From Rebecca billardiae RCC1528 (Eukaryota; Haptophyta): DNA of 64,000 nucleotides. Location of the stretch: the NCBI GenBank assembly GCA_965240325.2, contig OZ251223.1, positions 1,364,001 to 1,428,000 on the forward strand. The letters run 5' to 3'. Shown piece after piece: positions 28,859 to 39,644 of this stretch. How positions within the stretch are numbered: the first letter of the stretch is position 1; each line of letters opens with the position of its first letter. A program made the position numbers and the translations under genes. Under the pieces are notes generated by a model, which was not told the DNA's origin, searched no databases, and was given only the letters and a program-made list of their open reading frames with translations.

Positions 28859-29998
28859 ATGATGCTCGTCTGCGCTGCACCCCGACCAACAGCTGCGGCA
28901 CCTCACGACGGCTGCAACGTGTCGGCGACGACGTGGCGTGAGGTGCGGCTCGATATTTCCGTCGTCGGACTGCCCAAAGCCGGTACGACCAACCTTCGGA
29001 ATACGCTGGCGAGGCACCCGGCGATAGCATGCCCGGGCATGGTGCTGCATAAGAGGCCAGACTGCCCGGAGGACCGAAACCACCTCGAAATGGAAGGCCC
29101 CCCGCCACAAGGAATCGTGCGCCGGCTGTGCGCGACGGCCGAGGCCTCTGACTCTGGCGACGGGACGAAGCGCGTGATGATCGGGGACCCCCAGTATCTG
29201 ACCAGAGGCCAGTGGGCAGTCAAGCCGTACGGCAACCTTGCGCAGATCCCTTCTGCCCGCGCCGTCGTGTGCATACGCGAGCCGATCGCGTGGCTGCAGT
29301 CGGCCCGCAATCACGTGGTCCGCACGACCCTCAAGCACATAGAAGCGTCTCGGAGGAGGGGCGTCGTGCGGGGGGGACGGCGGCCGCCCGTGGGCTGTCC
29401 GGCGAATCACACGCCCTCGAACCCGCCCGCGCTCGCCGACTTCGCGCTCGGCTGCAGGTGGTCCTGGCTGAACCGTGAGAACTACAACACGCTGCCCCGC
29501 GCACTGGAGCACGTGATGCAAAACGAGAACGTGGGTGCGGCGGAGGCACTCCAACGCGTGATTGTGGTCAGTCTGGAGGCAGTCAAGGGCGACCCGATGG
29601 GCGCGTTTCTGAGGCTGACGAGATGGCTCGGCCTCGAGGACGCGCCCCACGTCATGGAGCATCCAGATCTCATCCCGCACAACCTGCAACCCTGCGGCGA
29701 CTGGTTGCAGTCTTGGTGCGCGGACGTGAGTGCGGATGTGCGCGCTGCTGTGCACGGGTACTTTGAGCACGCGTACAGTGCAGCGTTGGGCTTCATCAAC
29801 AGCCGCCTGCCGCACAGCATTCTGACTACGAGCCAGATGGTCGGCAAGGCGGACGTGTTGATTTGCGGTGCCACCGCCAGCAGTGGTGATGATGATGAGC
29901 GGCTCGTCGGCAATCATACTCAGCATCACCAGCAGCAGCATCATATTCACTGCGACTCGACCCTGCCCGACCCGCTGATGGCAAAATACGGACACTAG
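28859..29998 (+). CDS. Sulfotransferase-family protein (second type)
   Basis: 379 residues from the ATG at 28859. The frame is open back into the transposon, but the hydrophobic leader MMLVCAAPRPTAAAPHDG marks the start. The core opens RLDISVVGLPKAGTTNLRNT, the PAPS 5'-phosphosulfate loop (PKAGTT) of the broad sulfotransferase family. It is followed by VVCIREPIAWLQSARNHV, the 3'-phosphate-binding Arg/Ser motif. It differs from the paralogue pair at 14.9 and 44.2 kb, which have KTGT. The C-terminus is His/Asp-rich (HHQQQHH). It probably sulfates a glycan or protein in the secretory pathway. The Mutator-like element ends 110 bp upstream and may have replaced its promoter. Confidence 0.82.
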   Translation: MMLVCAAPRPTAAAPHDGCNVSATTWREVRLDISVVGLPKAGTTNLRNTLARHPAIACPGMVLHKRPDCPEDRNHLEMEGPPPQGIVRRLCATAEASDSGDGTKRVMIGDPQYLTRGQWAVKPYGNLAQIPSARAVVCIREPIAWLQSARNHVVRTTLKHIEASRRRGVVRGGRRPPVGCPANHTPSNPPALADFALGCRWSWLNRENYNTLPRALEHVMQNENVGAAEALQRVIVVSLEAVKGDPMGAFLRLTRWLGLEDAPHVMEHPDLIPHNLQPCGDWLQSWCADVSADVRAAVHGYFEHAYSAALGFINSRLPHSILTTSQMVGKADVLICGATASSGDDDERLVGNHTQHHQQQHHIHCDSTLPDPLMAKYGH

Positions 29999-30256
29999 AC
30001 GCACGAATGCTCCTGGAACTATCCCCTTACCGCACGCAGTCTGCTCCTATACGAAGCAGATAGTTGGGTTGGCGGCCGGCGGCGGCCGGGGGCGCTGCGG
30101 GCGCGCACGGTTAGTCAGGTACGGCCCGGCGCTGCCGACGGCCGTACCTGACGGCGCTGCCGGCGGAGGTGACATTATTGTGATGACCGAATGCTGATCG
30201 ATGATTTTGGCTGATGACTAGTACACAGACTAGTAAGACAGCCTGAGAGTCACGAC

Positions 30257-30299
<43 letters not shown>

Positions 30300-30399
30300 C
30301 CACGTTCCGCGGTCCTTCCGTAGAACCAACGCAGTTAGGGGCCCGCGGTGCACCCTCCGTCGGCTGCTCGGCTGCTCAATGTCGTATGAAGATTTATAA
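29999..30399. other. Intergenic with TA tract
   Basis: Holds inverted GC-rich segments (GTACGGCCCGGCGCTGCCG and the matching CGGCCGTACCTGACGGCGCT near 30118-30160) and a TA run at 30260-30297. No gene is seen. Confidence 0.5.
30260..30297. repeat. (TA)n microsatellite
   Basis: About 19 TA units. Confidence 0.97.
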
Positions 30400-32280
30400 T
30401 GGGCCAGGCCCAGTGGCAGTGGCAGTCTGCGAGACGCGTCGCAAGTTGGCAGTCCAGCTTGCCCGCCGCGTGCGCCGCGGCCGCGATCTCGTCGCCGTCC
30501 ATGTCCTCGAACAGCTTCAGCTTGGCGGCGTTGGCGATGCGTCGGGACTTGGCACGCTCGTCCGATTTGTTCATCGCACCCGCCGCCGCGGCGCCGCCCT
30601 CGTCCCGCTGCTTGCGCTTGCCGAGGCGGTTGGAGTTGCCGCGCATCGATCGACCGCGAGCGCGCCGCGTGCGCGCATGCGCCGCCGCCCCGGTGCGCTC
30701 CGCTGCCAGCGCCTTGCGTACCTTACGGCGCCGAAAACGGATCCGGCGCTCAGCGTTGCGCAGCGCGCGTGTGTCCTGGTCGCACGCCTCGCACACGAGC
30801 AGCAGCGCCAGCGCCATCTGCGCGTCCTCGTCGACCTCGGCCGAGTGCAGCGTCACGGGCGCGCCGCCCGCGCGTGCCGCCATCTCCTCGCGCTGCAGCT
30901 GCTCTGCGATGGCGCGGTCGCTGCGCAGCTGCTCGGCCAGCGGGTCGGGCGCGGCGGAGCGCTGCTCGCGCAGGCGGAGCGCGGCGGCGGACGTACTCCT
31001 CCAGCGCGGCCTACTCGTCGTTCAGCGGCGCGCCGGGCCGGCAGCGCGCCCGTGATCGCCGACCGTCCGACCGAGAGCCGCGCGCGGCCATGTGTGCGCG
31101 CAGCTCCGCCGTCTCCTCCTACGAGAGCATGCCTGCGCGGCGGCGGCGGCGGCGCGGCCGGGGTAGCGCATGCGCGAGGTGCGTCAACAGTCAGCGCCGT
31201 ACGGCTGGTCGGCGCGCCACGTGCCCGTCGCGCGCGCACGCGCGCGCGCGCGCCGCGCACAGAGCTGAGAGCAGCGACGCCGGCAGCTGCAGGTTGTGAG
31301 GGGCCGCCACGCTCATCGTCGCGACGCGGAAGACGATCTTGAGCACGTGGGAGAACGGGCCCGACGCGTCCTTGCGCTGCACGAAGATCAGCTGCTTCAT
31401 CGGTGGCACCACCGCCGCCATCAGCTGGCCCCTCACGTGCACCAGCTTGGCCAGGCGCGGCGAGCGACCACCTCCAGCGGCCAGGCGGAGTTGACCGGCC
31501 TTGGCGACAGGGTCCACGCGCCACACCGTCTTGGTGCGCGAGTCCCACGCGCCCGGAAGCGACGCCTGCGTGGTCTGCGCGTCGGGCAGGTCGAGAAGAT
31601 GCGCCTCACCATGATCAGGCTCAGCGCCTCGATCACCACCTGCTGGCTGCTTCGCCGTGTCGATCCGATCTTGGCACGCCTTGCTCGCACACGGTCGCGT
31701 GTCTCATGCCCACCACCTTGGTTAGCACGTGGCAGCGGCGGTCCTGGATGCGCTGATGCACCTGGCCCGAGAGCAGCGGGTTGTTGCAGCTCGGGCAGAA
31801 CGCCCGCACCGCCATCTGCGGCGCCAGCACCTGCTCCTTCGCGTCGCGCAGTGTCGAAGTCGTCACGCGGCCTGCGGTCCGCGCGTGCACGCGGTAGAGT
31901 TTCGCCCGGTGTCGTTTCAGAACGGCCCGATGTCGTGCGTCCCCAAGCGCATCAACGCGTTCCGCATGCCGAGCCGGTTCGCGTGCGCGTCCGCGCGCGC
32001 CCGCCGCCGCGTCGCCGGCGTTTGACTGCGGGTCGAGAGGTCCACTGGTCATCGACTCATCGCGGGGAGCGATCGCCGGACCGCCCAGTCCGGAGTCCGG
32101 ATCACTGTCATTGTCTGGTGCTGGGCGGAGTCCGGCCCCGGGCATTACCACAATGGCGCAGATTCGTTTACTGACAATGTGACGGCCGTCCAACGACATA
32201 CGCGGAATGACCCGGGCGCGGCCTTTTAAGCTTGGGATGGACAGCATTGTACCGTACCCCTCAAAAAATCGAAAACTCAC
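30335..32280 (-). pseudogene. Degenerate or multi-exon coding locus of unknown function
   Basis: Three coding-like blocks on the minus strand lie in different frames. Near 31850-31700 one has a zinc-ribbon-like start (RAFCPSCNNPLLSG). Near 31550-31270 is GAWDSRTKTVWRVDPVAKAG and KQLIFVQRKDASGPFSHVLK. From about 30990 to 30400 is EQLRSDRAIAEQLQREEMAA followed by VCEACDQDTRALR and a basic, then helical tail. They could be exons of one gene, with donor-like GTGAGG and GTGGTG sites visible. Internal stops between them (for example in the frame with MRNALMRLGTHDIGPF) leave decay possible. The family is not recognised. The upstream part (31825-32403) recurs at 63392-64000. Confidence 0.35.
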
Positions 32281-32403
32281 CCTCCAACAACCCTAAAAAT
32301 CGTCACCCGTCCCCTTTTCTTTGATCAAAAGATCTTTTTGACAACGTAGTGAGGGCCCCCGGTGGGGCTCCACGCTATGCGCTCCGCCCTGCACCGCGGG
32401 CCA
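31825..32403 (-). repeat. Segmental duplication, copy 1
   Basis: The reverse complement starts ATGGCCCGCGGTGCAGGGCG, then AAAAAGATCTTTTGATCAAA, and continues into the coding-like zinc-ribbon block. It matches 63392-64000 with a few small indels. The first ~150 bp also resembles 58376-58530. Confidence 0.9.
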
Positions 32404-33519
32404 TTAATAAATGATAATGGCCGGCGGACATTATTGATTATAACTCGACTACGCGGTAGGGAATATTGGTAGACGTAGTAGTGGGCAGCAGCTCAACGAC
32501 AGCGAGTCCGACTCAAACGCGGGCGGGCCTGTCGTGACTGACTGACGACTGCCTGGCACTCGTCGGGGTCACTCCACACGTCGGAGCGGTATCAGCTGCT
32601 CGCGGCTCGTGCCACTGCCTGCACCCGCCCACGACCTAGTGGCCGCATTGGCTGTCCGTGCGACCGCGCATAGCCAGGCACTACTACGGCCCGCGCGTTC
32701 CGCCTGGCGGGGACGGGGGACGGGGAGGCTCGGACCCGTGCCTCGGTCGTCTCGGGCAGTCCCTCTGGTTCGGGTCAGTCGTCATTCCGGGACGGTCGGC
32801 AGGCAAGGCTGGGCCGGTCATGTCGGTGAGTGCGAGCCGAGCGATGACTCACCGCTCGACGCCGACTGACAGTCACTCTACTGCTGGCGCCAGTCTCCGA
32901 TCACCGGCAGTCGTCGTCCGTCCGCTATCGGCTATAGTCTCATCATCATCATCAACGCCCGGCCGCCGCGCGGCCGATTATTATCACGACTCATCATCGC
33001 GTCGTCCGCGGCGTCACTAACTACTGCTGATGATGATATATGATATAGGGGGGCCAAACCGCCGCCCATTCAAAAAATGAAAAGCAAAGCCGCGTCGCAT
33101 TTTCGCTCCACCCTCGGCCTTTTAGGGTGACGCGGAGCCTTTTTCTCGGACCTCGCTCGAAAATGGAGCTCCGACGCCTTCGGACGCTCAGAGCAGAGCT
33201 CGGTTCCGCTCCAGCAAGAGCGGCCGGAGGCAGTGGACCGCCGCGCGCTCGCGACCTATGAGACGCCGAGATGGTCTCGGGTGCGCGCGCGCGTGACGCT
33301 GGTGGGCGCTCACCACCCGCTTCTTGGCCACCTCGCGCCGTGCGCGGCGCGCGGCGGCCGGCTTGCTCATGATGATTTCCCCGTGATGAAAGAGAATAAA
33401 AAGAAAGCCCATCACGCCCGTCCGGCCTCCGGCTGCGCCCAAGCTTCATCTCCTCCGTCGCGTGCGCCGCGCTTGACGCGTCCTGGACTTGGCGCCGACG
33501 CTTGTCGGCTCGTGCGCAC
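32404..33519. other. Intergenic, no gene seen
   Basis: Unique, GC-rich sequence with ATC/TCA trinucleotide runs near 32940. The stretch 33055-33220 holds short A/T-rich tracts with GC-rich flanks, similar in texture to the 3' duplication but not clearly homologous. Confidence 0.5.
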
Positions 33520-35307
33520 ATGAGCGCGGCGGGCTCGGACCTGTGCAACTACTTCTTCGCCTACTACACGAAGAAAAACGTGCAGGTGCGCGATTGGCGC
33601 CTCGGCCTCTTGTATTACGGCGCCGTCTTTGTGTCGATCGTGTACGTGCTGCTCGACGTGCTCGTGCTGCGCAAGGGCTTCTTGGTGTTCGAGCCCATCG
33701 TCGGGGTCGTGCGCATTGACCTGCGCGGAGACGGCAGCGCGCTTGCACCAGCCGCATCGTACCACTACTGCCCGGACACGTTTGCATCGAACGACACGGC
33801 ACTCGAGCCCAACGGCACGGCAGTCGAGTCATCGCTCGCCGCCAGGTGGCGTGCGAATGCCTCCTTGGCGGGGCAATCGGCTGCGAACGTCCCGGCTGTG
33901 CGTGTGCGGGATGGCAGCGCCTCGACCGAGGACGCCGCCGCGCTCAGTCGTGCGGCTGCGAACGGTTCGGCAGCGGGCGTGCGGTCCGCTAATGTCACGG
34001 CGCAGGCGGCCGACGCGCCCGCCAGCCGCGCGGCGCTCGGAGGCGGGGCGCTGCGGATCGGCTGCCTGCCCATGGACGAGCACGATCTCGTGTACCCGCC
34101 GCACGAGGAGTCGGCCATCTTCGTGACGACACGGCTCGTGGAGCTGGACGAGGAGCACTCGTGCCTGCCTGACGTGGACTGCCCGGGCACGGCCGTGTGG
34201 CGCTCGGTCGAGGTGGACGCTGACTACGCGCTCGGCGTCGAGCACTTCAACCTCACGATCATGCACGACATCTTCACGCACGCGTCGACGGAGATGGACG
34301 GCACCCTGCGCACGGAGGACGAGCAGGTGGTGGCGCGGATGCCCAAGGGCAAGGTCACGCCGCTCACGCTCGAGCAGCTGCTGCGCGCAGCGGGCGTGAG
34401 CCTCGACAGTGTCTCTGGCTCTGCCCTCGAGGGGCCGACACTCGGCGGCTTGGGCGAGCCCGGTGGCCCGCCGCCCACGCTGCGTGACACGGGCGTCATC
34501 CTCGCGCTCATGATCCAGTACACGAACACGTACACGCCGCTCTTCCCCGCGCGCGACCCGGTCTTCATCATGCACGTGCGCGCCATGCACGACTCCGCCT
34601 TCTCCGTCGACGAGGTGGACTACCAGCCGATCATCGGGCACAACCGCACGAAGCGGCGCACGCGCACCGTGCGGCATCGCGCAGGCGTGCGCATAAAGGC
34701 GTTCCAGACGGGGAAGATCGGCGAGTTCTCGTTCCGCAAGCTCCTGCTCAGCATCGCGTCCGGCCTGGTGATCATCGGCACCGCGCGCGTGTGCGTGGAC
34801 ATGCTCGCGATCTACGTCCTCGCCGACAGCGAGCGCTACTGGTCGTACTTGGTCGAGGAGACGGAGACGTACGCGGACGTGAAGGCGCGCAAGCGGCGCG
34901 CGCTGCACGTGCAGGCGAAGACCATGGGGCTGCTGCTCAGCCGCACGCAGACCGGGTACACGCTGAACCTGCCCTCGAGCCGTCGGCAGCCGCGCGGCCC
35001 GCTCGGCAGAGCGTTCGCGAGGCGGTTCGGCTCGAAGCACAGCGAGCACGTGGCCGCGCACTGGGCAGCGATCAAGATTCAGCGCAAGTGGCGGCACAAA
35101 GCGCGCAAGTGGGTGGAGCGCACCCGCGGCGACAGCAGGGTCTCCTCTTCCGTGAGGGCTCGGCCGCGCGCGGCTGCAGCGCAGGTGCCACAGGATCTCG
35201 AGCGTCTGCGCGACCCGCCCTCGCTCGCACTCGGGCCCAACTCGTCCATGGGCCCGCAGGATGGCTACAATAACGGCGGAAGCAATCCGCAGTGGACGCT
35301 GCTGTGA
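33520..35307 (+). CDS. P2X-type ATP-gated cation channel with C-terminal IQ motif
   Basis: 595 residues from the ATG at 33520. The cytoplasmic N-terminus has YYTKK, the Y-x-T-x-K phosphorylation motif of P2X receptors. It is followed by VQVRDWRLGLLYYGAVFVSI, where membrane helix 1 begins (about residues 28-50), and RKGF. A large lumenal/extracellular region with several N-glycosylation sites follows. GVRIKAFQTGKIGEFSF then leads into helix 2 (about 405-432, LLLSIASGLVIIGTARVCVD), the G-K-x-G-x-F...SG...G...D pattern diagnostic of P2X. The ectodomain is enlarged by an Ala/Ser-rich insertion and has few cysteines compared with animal receptors. The C-tail holds AIKIQRKWRHKARKW (about 516-530), an IQ motif expected to bind calmodulin. 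It may act on an intracellular vacuole, as in some protists. Confidence 0.87.
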   Translation: MSAAGSDLCNYFFAYYTKKNVQVRDWRLGLLYYGAVFVSIVYVLLDVLVLRKGFLVFEPIVGVVRIDLRGDGSALAPAASYHYCPDTFASNDTALEPNGTAVESSLAARWRANASLAGQSAANVPAVRVRDGSASTEDAAALSRAAANGSAAGVRSANVTAQAADAPASRAALGGGALRIGCLPMDEHDLVYPPHEESAIFVTTRLVELDEEHSCLPDVDCPGTAVWRSVEVDADYALGVEHFNLTIMHDIFTHASTEMDGTLRTEDEQVVARMPKGKVTPLTLEQLLRAAGVSLDSVSGSALEGPTLGGLGEPGGPPPTLRDTGVILALMIQYTNTYTPLFPARDPVFIMHVRAMHDSAFSVDEVDYQPIIGHNRTKRRTRTVRHRAGVRIKAFQTGKIGEFSFRKLLLSIASGLVIIGTARVCVDMLAIYVLADSERYWSYLVEETETYADVKARKRRALHVQAKTMGLLLSRTQTGYTLNLPSSRRQPRGPLGRAFARRFGSKHSEHVAAHWAAIKIQRKWRHKARKWVERTRGDSRVSSSVRARPRAAAAQVPQDLERLRDPPSLALGPNSSMGPQDGYNNGGSNPQWTLL

Positions 35308-35579
35308 TAAGCTCGAGTCCATGCAGCCTTATTCAGTCCGGGCCGCTGGCTGATCCTGACGGACATGATGCATCCGAGGACACGACGTCACCGGGAACTC
35401 CGAAGATTCCGAGCGAAGAATGGCAGCGCGGTAGTCATCGTAGTATGTACTAATATATATGGCGCGCGGTTATTGAGTGTGTGCCCTCGACGAGTCGACG
35501 TCGACGATCGTCAGCAGGGCTGATAGCTAGTCAATTATAAGTCATCGTGATATGTATCGTATATATATATACATATATA

Positions 35580-35941
35580 TTAACGACGTGGCAGCATCCG
35601 ACAAGCGTCAGGCTCAGAGTGCAACAGACACATAGAATGCGTCCGCGCCTTCCGTCCAGGTCAGACAGTGCGCCACCCGCAGCCCTGCCCCCCTACGGGA
35701 GCGGGGCCGGGATGGAGCACCGCCTCGGCCTGGGGCACGCGGCGGCGACATATATATATATATTTAACGACGTGGCGGCAGCAATAACGAACACGCGTCA
35801 GGCTCAGAGTGCAGCAGACACATAGAATGCGTCCGCGCCTTCCGTCCAGGTCAGACAGTGCGCCACCCGCAGCCCTGCCCCCCTACGGGAGCGGGGCCGG
35901 GGTGGAGCACCGCCTCGGCCTGGGGCACGCGGCGGCGACGG
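35580..35941 (+). repeat. Tandem duplication, two units of ~180 bp
   Basis: Unit 1 (35580-35762) and unit 2 (35763-35941) both start TAACGACGTGGC or AACGACGTGGC, contain GCGTCCGCGCCTTCCGTCCA and end GGCACGCGGCGGCGAC. Each is preceded by a short TATATATAT run, which probably mediated the duplication. Confidence 0.93.
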
Positions 35942-35995
35942 CAGATGCCGCCGCGGCCGAGCGCCTTCCGGAGCACTTGGATGCGGGTGAGGTCG

Positions 35996-35998
<3 letters not shown>

Positions 35999-36058
<60 letters not shown>
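35999..36058. repeat. (AG)n microsatellite
   Basis: About 30 AG units. Confidence 0.98.
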
Positions 36059-36060
<2 letters not shown>

Positions 36061-36461
36061 ATTAGTCGTATAGCGTGTTAAATCAGACTGAGATGCCACG
36101 ACGAAGTTCGTCCTATATATTATATATGTCATATGTGGCGTTATAGCGGAGCTATCCGACTCCGAGGGTGTCCGGCGGCAACATAGGTGACTTGCCGCTG
36201 GTGGTCAAGAGCGCTGCCATTTTGCTGGCGCACCCGGCGCACAGTCTGGCACCGTCGCGGCTCAGTCGCTCTTCCCGGTATTCAGCCCGGAACCAAATCC
36301 CAACGGCAACGGCAACCTCCGAAGCCATAATACATCCTCATGTTTGTATATGATGTGTATTGTGTACCTGCGCATCGTGCCGATTAGCTGATGCAACTTC
36401 GGCAGCGGCTGAGTCGCTCTTTGTGCAGGAGGACACATATATGATATAGTAGCAGTAGTAC

Positions 36462-36617
<156 letters not shown>

Positions 36618-36700
36618 CCCCGACATGCGGGTGTTAAATTTGTCATCAACGACGGTGTCGTCGTCGCAGTGATGAGTATTCGTCAGCAGACGTTAATTCA

Positions 36701-38536
36701 TCAGGTCGTCGACCCCCCTCGCCGGCCGCCGCCGTTGCCGTGGCGCGTCGACGATGTGCCTTGGCGCCGCGCCTTCTTGCTCGCGGTGTTCAGCGTTCTC
36801 GCGCTTGGCGTGGGCAGCGCGAGCAGAGTGTCCACGTCCGGCACGGCGAGGTTCGTGTACTGGGTCGGGGCGACCACCTCGTCGTCGCTCTCGCCGCCCG
36901 AGTCCTCCAGCCCGATCGCAGAGCGCCAGCCCCAGCCCTGCACCCGACCGGCGGCGTCTGCAACCAGCGTGCTCAGAGGCCCCGCGTCCACCCAGAAGGC
37001 GCCGTCCAGCGCCGCGCGCACGCGGCGGGGCACGAGGCTCTCCGCGTCCGTGCACGGGCCGTGCCCGTTGGTCTCCCTGCGCTCGTCCGCGCCCTCCAGC
37101 TCGCTCGATTCCGGGTCGGTGCTGTTTCCCCACGTGTACACGGCGCCGTCCGCCGTCACGACCGCGGTGCCGCTCACGCCCGCAGACGCGCTCACGACAA
37201 ACACGCCGTTGAGCGCGGTGACGGGCGTCGGCTCCTCCCGAGGCTCGCGGTCGCCGTGGCCCAGCTGGCCGTCGTCGTTGCTGCCCCACGAGTACAGCGC
37301 GCCGTCCGCGCAGACGGCGACCGAGTGGTACTGCCCCGCGCTCGCGCCGACGACGGGCACGCCCACGAGCGCGGGCACGAGGCGCGGCAGCACGTGCTCG
37401 GCGGCGGCGGCGGCCCCTGCAAAGCCGAGCTGGCCGGCCTGGTTGAGCCCGCCCCACGCGAACAGGCGGTGCCGAGAGTCGACCGCGAGGTTTGCGTCGC
37501 CCCGCGCCGAGAGGGTGGTGATGCGCACACCGGCGAGCTCGGCGATCGGCCGCGGCGTGAACGCCGCTGACCAGTCCGCCTCCTCCGACGAGCCGGCGCC
37601 GCCCGGGCCGGCCGGCGCGAGCGTGCGGCCGATCGAGTGCGCGTCGCCGCACGAGTACACCTCGCCGCGCGCCGTGAGGAAGAGAGAGTGGCGCCAGCCG
37701 GCGGCGGCGGCGACGACCGGGATGTTCTCCAGCGCCTGCACGACCTTCGGCGCGTACCTCGGCTCCTCGTCGCCGTGGCCCAGCCGGCCTTCCTTCCCGC
37801 AGCCAAAGGTGTAGCAGCGGCCGAGCTCAGAGACGGCGACCGTGTGCACGTGGCCGGCAGAGACGGTCCGCATGCGCACCTGGCGGAGCGAGCCGACCAC
37901 GGTCGGCTCGAGCCCGGCGTCGACGTAGTACACGCCCAGCGCGCCGCCGAGGCCCAGGATCCCGGCCACGTCCTCGTCGGTGTACTCGTGCTCTTCGCGC
38001 GCGTCCGCCAGGTTGTCCTCGGTCACCTCCCCCCACACGAGGAGCTGGCGCGCCTTGCTCACCGCGACCGAGTGGAACTCGGACTGCGAGAAGACGGGCA
38101 CGCTCTGGAGCGAGCGTGCGCGCTCGTTGCGCACCATGGCCTGCACGCGCGCCGCGTGCGACTGCTCGGGCGGGAACTGGGTCGGCAGGCGCAGCTTCTC
38201 CGCGCGGATGCAAAGCGCGCGCTCGACGAGGCTGGTGTGCCGAGGCGGCGGATGGCCATGAATGAGCGTGCTCACGCGGCTCGCACGCGCCACGTCGGTC
38301 GGAGAGGGCAGGAAGCTGAGGATGAGCGCGATGAGCTCGTGCGGGAGCGACGAAAACGTCACAGGCTCGCTCGTCGGCGCGGCTGTCAGGCCGTGCCGCT
38401 GCTGTATGCGCGCGACGATCGCAGCAAGCTCGCCACCGAGCGCCTCGACGCACACCGCCTCCTCACGCTCCAGATCTGCCTCGCGCAGCGCCTCAACGGC
38501 GCGCCGAAGGGTTGTCACGGCCTGGTGCTCACTCAT
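36701..38536 (-). CDS. F-box protein with RCC1-type beta-propeller repeats
   Basis: 611 residues from the ATG at 38536. The upstream in-frame start at 38554 is GTG. An N-terminal helix precedes an F-box (about 62-100: FSSLPHELIALILSFLPSPT then ARASRV). RCC1 repeats follow (about 140-585), recognisable by SAGHVHTVAVSELGRCYTFG, CGKEGRLGHGDEEPR, SAGQYHSVAVCADGALYSWG and NDDGQLGHGDREPRE. Propellers of this kind bind proteins or chromatin, and the F-box would recruit an SCF ubiquitin ligase, so a substrate adaptor for ubiquitination is the natural reading. The C-terminus is basic (KKARRQGTSSTRHGNGGGRR). It lies head-to-head with a small membrane-protein gene 137 bp away. Confidence 0.9.
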   Translation of the reverse strand: MSEHQAVTTLRRAVEALREADLEREEAVCVEALGGELAAIVARIQQRHGLTAAPTSEPVTFSSLPHELIALILSFLPSPTDVARASRVSTLIHGHPPPRHTSLVERALCIRAEKLRLPTQFPPEQSHAARVQAMVRNERARSLQSVPVFSQSEFHSVAVSKARQLLVWGEVTEDNLADAREEHEYTDEDVAGILGLGGALGVYYVDAGLEPTVVGSLRQVRMRTVSAGHVHTVAVSELGRCYTFGCGKEGRLGHGDEEPRYAPKVVQALENIPVVAAAAGWRHSLFLTARGEVYSCGDAHSIGRTLAPAGPGGAGSSEEADWSAAFTPRPIAELAGVRITTLSARGDANLAVDSRHRLFAWGGLNQAGQLGFAGAAAAAEHVLPRLVPALVGVPVVGASAGQYHSVAVCADGALYSWGSNDDGQLGHGDREPREEPTPVTALNGVFVVSASAGVSGTAVVTADGAVYTWGNSTDPESSELEGADERRETNGHGPCTDAESLVPRRVRAALDGAFWVDAGPLSTLVADAAGRVQGWGWRSAIGLEDSGGESDDEVVAPTQYTNLAVPDVDTLLALPTPSARTLNTASKKARRQGTSSTRHGNGGGRRGGSTT

Positions 38537-38673
38537 CGCGGGCAGGAGTCGCACGTCGTCGGCCGTACAGTACAGGGCAGCGTCGTCGCCGGGCGGGCGG
38601 GCGCCAATCCAGGGCGGGCGTGAGAGCGCCGAGCAGGCTCACCGGACTGACTGGCGGCCCCGGCCGGAAAAGC
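38537..38673. promoter_or_regulatory. Divergent intergenic region, probable bidirectional promoter
   Basis: 137 bp between the ATGs of the F-box/RCC1 gene (minus) and the two-exon membrane-protein gene (plus). A shared promoter is inferred from spacing. No named element is visible. Confidence 0.4.
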
Positions 38674-39037
38674 ATGGCGACAACGCCTGCCGTTGCTGAG
38701 CCCAAGGTGCTGAGTGCGCCGAGGACGTTGGGACGCCCAATTTTCATCCTTGGTCTGACCATGCTCATCTTTGGCGTCGTGATGTTCTTCCTCGCCATCG
38801 ATGACGCGTGGAGAGAGCACCCAAGCAAGGTGCGCGCTGCGTCGTGGCGCCGCGCATGCCCCACGGGCAGGATCTGATCTGTGCGCGAGCCGCGGCGATG
38901 TGCGTGCTCTGCAGGAATTTGTGGATGCAGTGGCAATCGCTATGGGGCGAAATCACGTCATCTCGGCCAGCATGTTCGTCTGCACAGCAGCGATCATCTG
39001 GACGATACAGATGGCCTCCAATCACGACGACCTCTGA
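38674..39037 (+). CDS. Small two-pass membrane protein, two exons
   Basis: Exon 1 (38674-38829) encodes MATTPAVAEPKVLSAPRTLG, then a hydrophobic helix (PIFILGLTMLIFGVVMFFLA) and DDAWREHPSK. A GTGCGC donor and CTCTGCAG acceptor bound an 85-nt intron (38830-38914). Exon 2 (38915-39037) continues in phase: EFVDAVAIAMGRNHVISASM then FVCTAAIIWTIQ, a second membrane helix, ending NHDDL. The product has 92 residues with both termini on the same side. No family is recognised. It resembles small assembly or accessory subunits of membrane complexes, but that is a guess. Without splicing, exon 1 runs into a short nonsense tail, which supports the intron. Confidence 0.75.
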
Positions 39038-39644
39038 ACTCGTGATTGCGGAGCGCGCTTGTGCTCAGCAAGCTCTCCAGCAACGAGCTCCGCCGAGATG
39101 GCAGTACTGTAAGTGACTCGAACTGGAACACCACTTCGTGACACGGATCTGCTCACGAATAGAGATGCTGAGCAGCGGCGCCCATGGCGGGTCAAGGATG
39201 GAACACGACGACTTTTATTTGTTGAAGCGTTCCCGAGAGTGTAGCACAGGACGACCGGTCGTGTCGATCCAAATACTCTGTTTCCAATGCCGCCGGGGCT
39301 CTGGGACTGCTGGACGGCGAGACAGTCACAGCCGGTCCTCTTGTCGCCCCCCCGCCGCGTTCAGGCCTGCAAGATCATGCGAGGACGTCGTCGTCGACAT
39401 AGCTAGACCGTAAGCTAGGTAGACGGCGCCAGCGCGGCGCTCAAAATATATTGGCTTCAAATGCGAGACCTTTTGGATATGCCCCCTTTTTCGGTGATTT
39501 TTCTCGTCATCACTTCTTCCGATCATATCGGTAAAAAAGGGCGCGACGACCTGCCAACGGATCGCCGCTGCTGACCAGCGGCCGCTGCCGTGACGGCGTG
39601 ACCACTCAAAGGCCGTCGCGTCGCGAGCGAGGACCACGGCCCGC
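39038..39644. other. Intergenic, no gene seen
   Basis: About 600 bp between the small membrane protein and the helicase gene. No ORF or repeat of note. Confidence 0.5.

Noticed and set aside
33829-35322. 497-codon minus-strand ORF opposite the P2X gene
   Set aside because: Shadow ORF. The P2X signatures on the plus strand are unambiguous.
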